Shown: in pieces, positions 61,501 through 64,000 of the stretch | How positions within the stretch are numbered: the first letter of the stretch is position 1 | Layout of the letters: every line of letters starts with the position of its first letter | NCBI RefSeq assembly: GCF_011075055.1 | Contig: NC_058156.1 | Location: 6,200,001 to 6,264,000, forward strand | Length of the DNA: 64,000 nt | Source of the DNA: Mangifera indica | Taxonomy: Eukaryota; Streptophyta; Magnoliopsida; Sapindales; Anacardiaceae | Reading direction: 5' to 3' | Notes under the pieces: model-generated | Told to the model about the DNA's origin: nothing | The model's database searches: none | Seen by the model: only the letters and a program-made list of their open reading frames with translations | Position numbers and translations under genes: made by a program

Positions 61501-64000
61501 TTATAATTTTATTTTCTTCATCATTTTAGAGAGTGGTTATGAAAACCTCGTTTTCATTATAAGATGTCACTTAAAATACTTTCGAACATTTACTCCTATG
61601 TAATTGAGAATTAATGCTCCCACTATCCAAAATAGATTGAAGCGTAATCTCAATGCTTTCACTAGGTTGAGATGAATGAAGTAAGCAATTGAAGATCATT
61701 ACTCCTACTATCTGAAATAGGTTAGAGCTCAATTGCATTTTCTCCCACTATCTAGAACAAGTATAAGTCTTATTTCTTAGGACTCAACTAATGGTCGCTA
61801 AAATATACCTATCCTCTTTCTTCTCTCATCTCATTTAGATGAAACCTTTTATCAACATCATCCTTATTAAAAAAATTATCTTCTATGAATGTAGTATCTC
61901 ATAATACAATTTCAGTTAATCTTTCAGTGAAATCCTCTGTAATGAACAGATACCCTTTGGAATGTTCAACATATCTAATAAAGCTACATTCATTTTTTTC
62001 AGTCCCGGTTGTTCAAACTTATAGGAAAAGCTATGGATAGACATTGCTAACCGCTAAGATTGCAATATATTAACTCAGGTTTTCTACCTAATCATAGCGC
62101 CTAGGAAGTGAAAGCAACTGGTTTAATAAGCACTCAGTTAAGTACATAAACAACAATTAATGTCATATTATCACAAAGTGACATAATGTTGTTGTTTATG
62201 CCTTCATTTACCTAACCATTTCCAATAGAGTTCAATTACTCTTCTCCAATACACTAGTTTGTTGCGAAGTTCTTGAAATTATTATTTGCCATATTATTTC
62301 TTTTTCATTACTCACTTCCTTAAACTTTTTGGACAAATGCTCAAGACCTCGATCAATTCTTAAAACTTTTATCCATTTTGTCTGATTGATTCTCAACCTC
62401 AATTTTATATATATATAGTGTCTAAAGCAGTTTATTGCTTCTGACTCATAGGAGATTAAATAGATAAGATCGAATTGACCATTGTCATTAACATAAGTAA
62501 TGAAATATGAGATACCTTCTCAAACTTTACATTCATAAGAAAACATATACCTAAGTATATAAATTGCAAAGGAAGTCAAACTTGTACAGCTTTGTTGAAT
62601 GATATTTTAGAAGCTTTTCCAACTAGGCAATGCTCATACGTGAGCAGCTATATTTATGTGAAAATTCTTAATGAAATTTCATAGGCCAATTTATTCAACC
62701 TATCTTGTCCAACGTGTCATAATCTAGCATGTTATATATTTGTAGTCAAATTTATACATATAAGAGAAACAAATAATGAAAAACTTAAAATTACCAAAAT
62801 GTAAGATGACAAACACCATATAACCATTCAACCAACAAACCAAATCTATAGAAATCAATTCTATAACATTTTGATAAAGCACGCAGAAAAATTCAAATTA
62901 TATCTTAGTTTAAGAAGAACAAATACTTTGACTAAGATTCGTTGAATTTTTGAAGTATATTGGATTTCATATAGATATAGGATTTGACCACCTCACAAAA
63001 CTCATTTGTTCGTGTCTATTCTTCTCACTATAACTCTTGTGTTATTGTCTACATATATCCAATTCACTTTATTCAGAATTTAACAGAAATCTACTATTTA
63101 TCTTTTATCATCAACTATTTGGTCAGTTGCTTTTAAGTCCATAATCCACGTAGGATAATGTGTAGTTAAAATCATAGTATTAGAAAATAAAGTTTCATCA
63201 CTTTATATAGAATAAGACTATCATTTTCAACATCGTTCATTCACAAACAATATATCTCTTGTTGTGTCTATTGTAACTATTTATCTTGTTTCCGTCTTTT
63301 TTTCCAATACTTTTGCCACTCTCTTATTTCAATTCCTTGTTCTTGTTTTTTGAGCTTTATACTATCTCCTTCCCCTACTCAGATTTAGGCCACTTACTTT
63401 TGAAACTCGATTCTGTAATGCATGCACGAGTACCAAGTTTAGCTACCTTAAGAGTGCATGTCCTTTAGTTCTATGTGGCAAGAACAATTAACAAAAGTCT
63501 TTCCATTCTCATTATGAGTCATATGTACCTTCATATGCTCCCACTATCGAGAAGAGATTACTTTTCAAAATGATCCTATAGTTCATATGTCAGGTTACGC
63601 CTAGCTGACTTTAGTTCTATAATCAGATTTGACATTCAATCAAATTCAACAATCAACTGTCTTTATTTGGAGATTGCAATTCCTCCAAACTCTTCAATCA
63701 AAACTATACTTATGACATATGCAGTTGAACATTACTAATACTCATATACTAAATCGTTATTCATGAAACTAAACAAGATATCACATTAAGTGAGTCTTAC
63801 TTCTTACATGCGTGATGTATGTCTATATCACGTTTGTGTAAGGCACTTATTTAGGTTTTTATCCCTTAGTTAGCCACAACTTTATCTTAACCTGATTTAC
63901 GGCCTCCAAAACCTTTTGCTCATCTAGATATTATGTATTTTAAATGCCACACATTGGAATTATCCTTATTCAGTATCATTTTCATTCAAATTAGCCATCA
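58528..64000 (-). mobile_element. Copia element B, copy 2 of the 3' segment, running off the window
   Basis: Plus-strand left end TGTTGGGAACAATAATGCC (LTR end on the minus strand). RNase H/RT traces lie at 59950-61300, colinear with 51049-53850. At 62200-62760 a decayed integrase is visible on the minus strand (SEAINCF, IEVENQSDK and similar words). The 5' part and other LTR lie beyond 64000. No intact frame is present. Confidence 0.65.
61300..64000 (-). pseudogene. Decayed Copia integrase and upstream sequence of element B
   Basis: 62250-62750 contains the recognisable integrase words on the minus strand, with many stops. 61300-62200 would be the integrase-RT linker. From 62800 to the window end I recognise only weak Copia-like sequence; assignment there rests on position. 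Confidence 0.5.

Overview
The window looks like nuclear DNA of a flowering plant, probably a eudicot. It is AT-rich and made mostly of nested transposable elements. One large intron-rich host gene carries the conserved coding sequence. I saw no rRNA, tRNA or CRISPR array, and nothing bacterial or organellar. I cannot name the species.

Layout from left to right. 1-5344: a small Copia-type LTR element (1398-3940) splits what looks like an exon of a minus-strand ClpR-like gene; one long frame in the element joins gag, a coiled-coil segment and the last piece of RNase H, with most of pol absent. 5354-11978: a Mutator-like (MULE) element with a perfect 9-bp target duplication. It carries two large arrays of a ~119-bp repeat in opposite orientation around a minus-strand DUF1985/Ulp1-protease-type gene. 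12836-14967: a decayed hAT-type (BED/DUF659/dimerisation) transposase. 16137-21596: a decayed full-length Copia element. 21597-22960: a possible terminal exon scrap, then AT-rich sequence.

23425-49515 (minus): an apparently intact gene for a TRM3/TARBP1-type tRNA 2'-O-ribose methyltransferase (SpoU/TrmH, SPOUT fold). I resolve it into 35 exons that join in phase into 1,851 codons plus a stop. Two introns are swollen by insertions. Intron 26 holds a sense-oriented Copia fragment with small dispersed repeats inside it. Intron 18 holds an antisense Copia fragment whose reverse transcriptase is split by a 1,195-bp TRIM-like LTR element with a perfect GATTA duplication.

49516-51048: the upstream region of the gene, a 164-bp inverted-repeat MITE and a (TA)n microsatellite. 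51049-64000: a minus-strand nest of Copia elements. One Copia (gag at 58.1-58.5 kb, integrase at 57.1-57.7 and 54.2-54.66 kb) is split in its integrase by a 2.4-kb insertion flanked by TTCAC. Two related ~2.8-kb Copia 3' segments lie at 51.05-53.85 and 58.53-61.3 kb; the second belongs to a Copia that cuts the first one's gag and runs off the window end.

Functionally, only the methyltransferase gene looks able to make a full conserved protein. The MULE gene keeps long open exons but seems to lack half of its protease domain. The other coding traces are broken transposon proteins. The items most worth a second look are the MULE with telo-box-bearing inverted arrays, the gag-coiled-coil chimeric frame, and the three-level nesting inside the methyltransferase introns.
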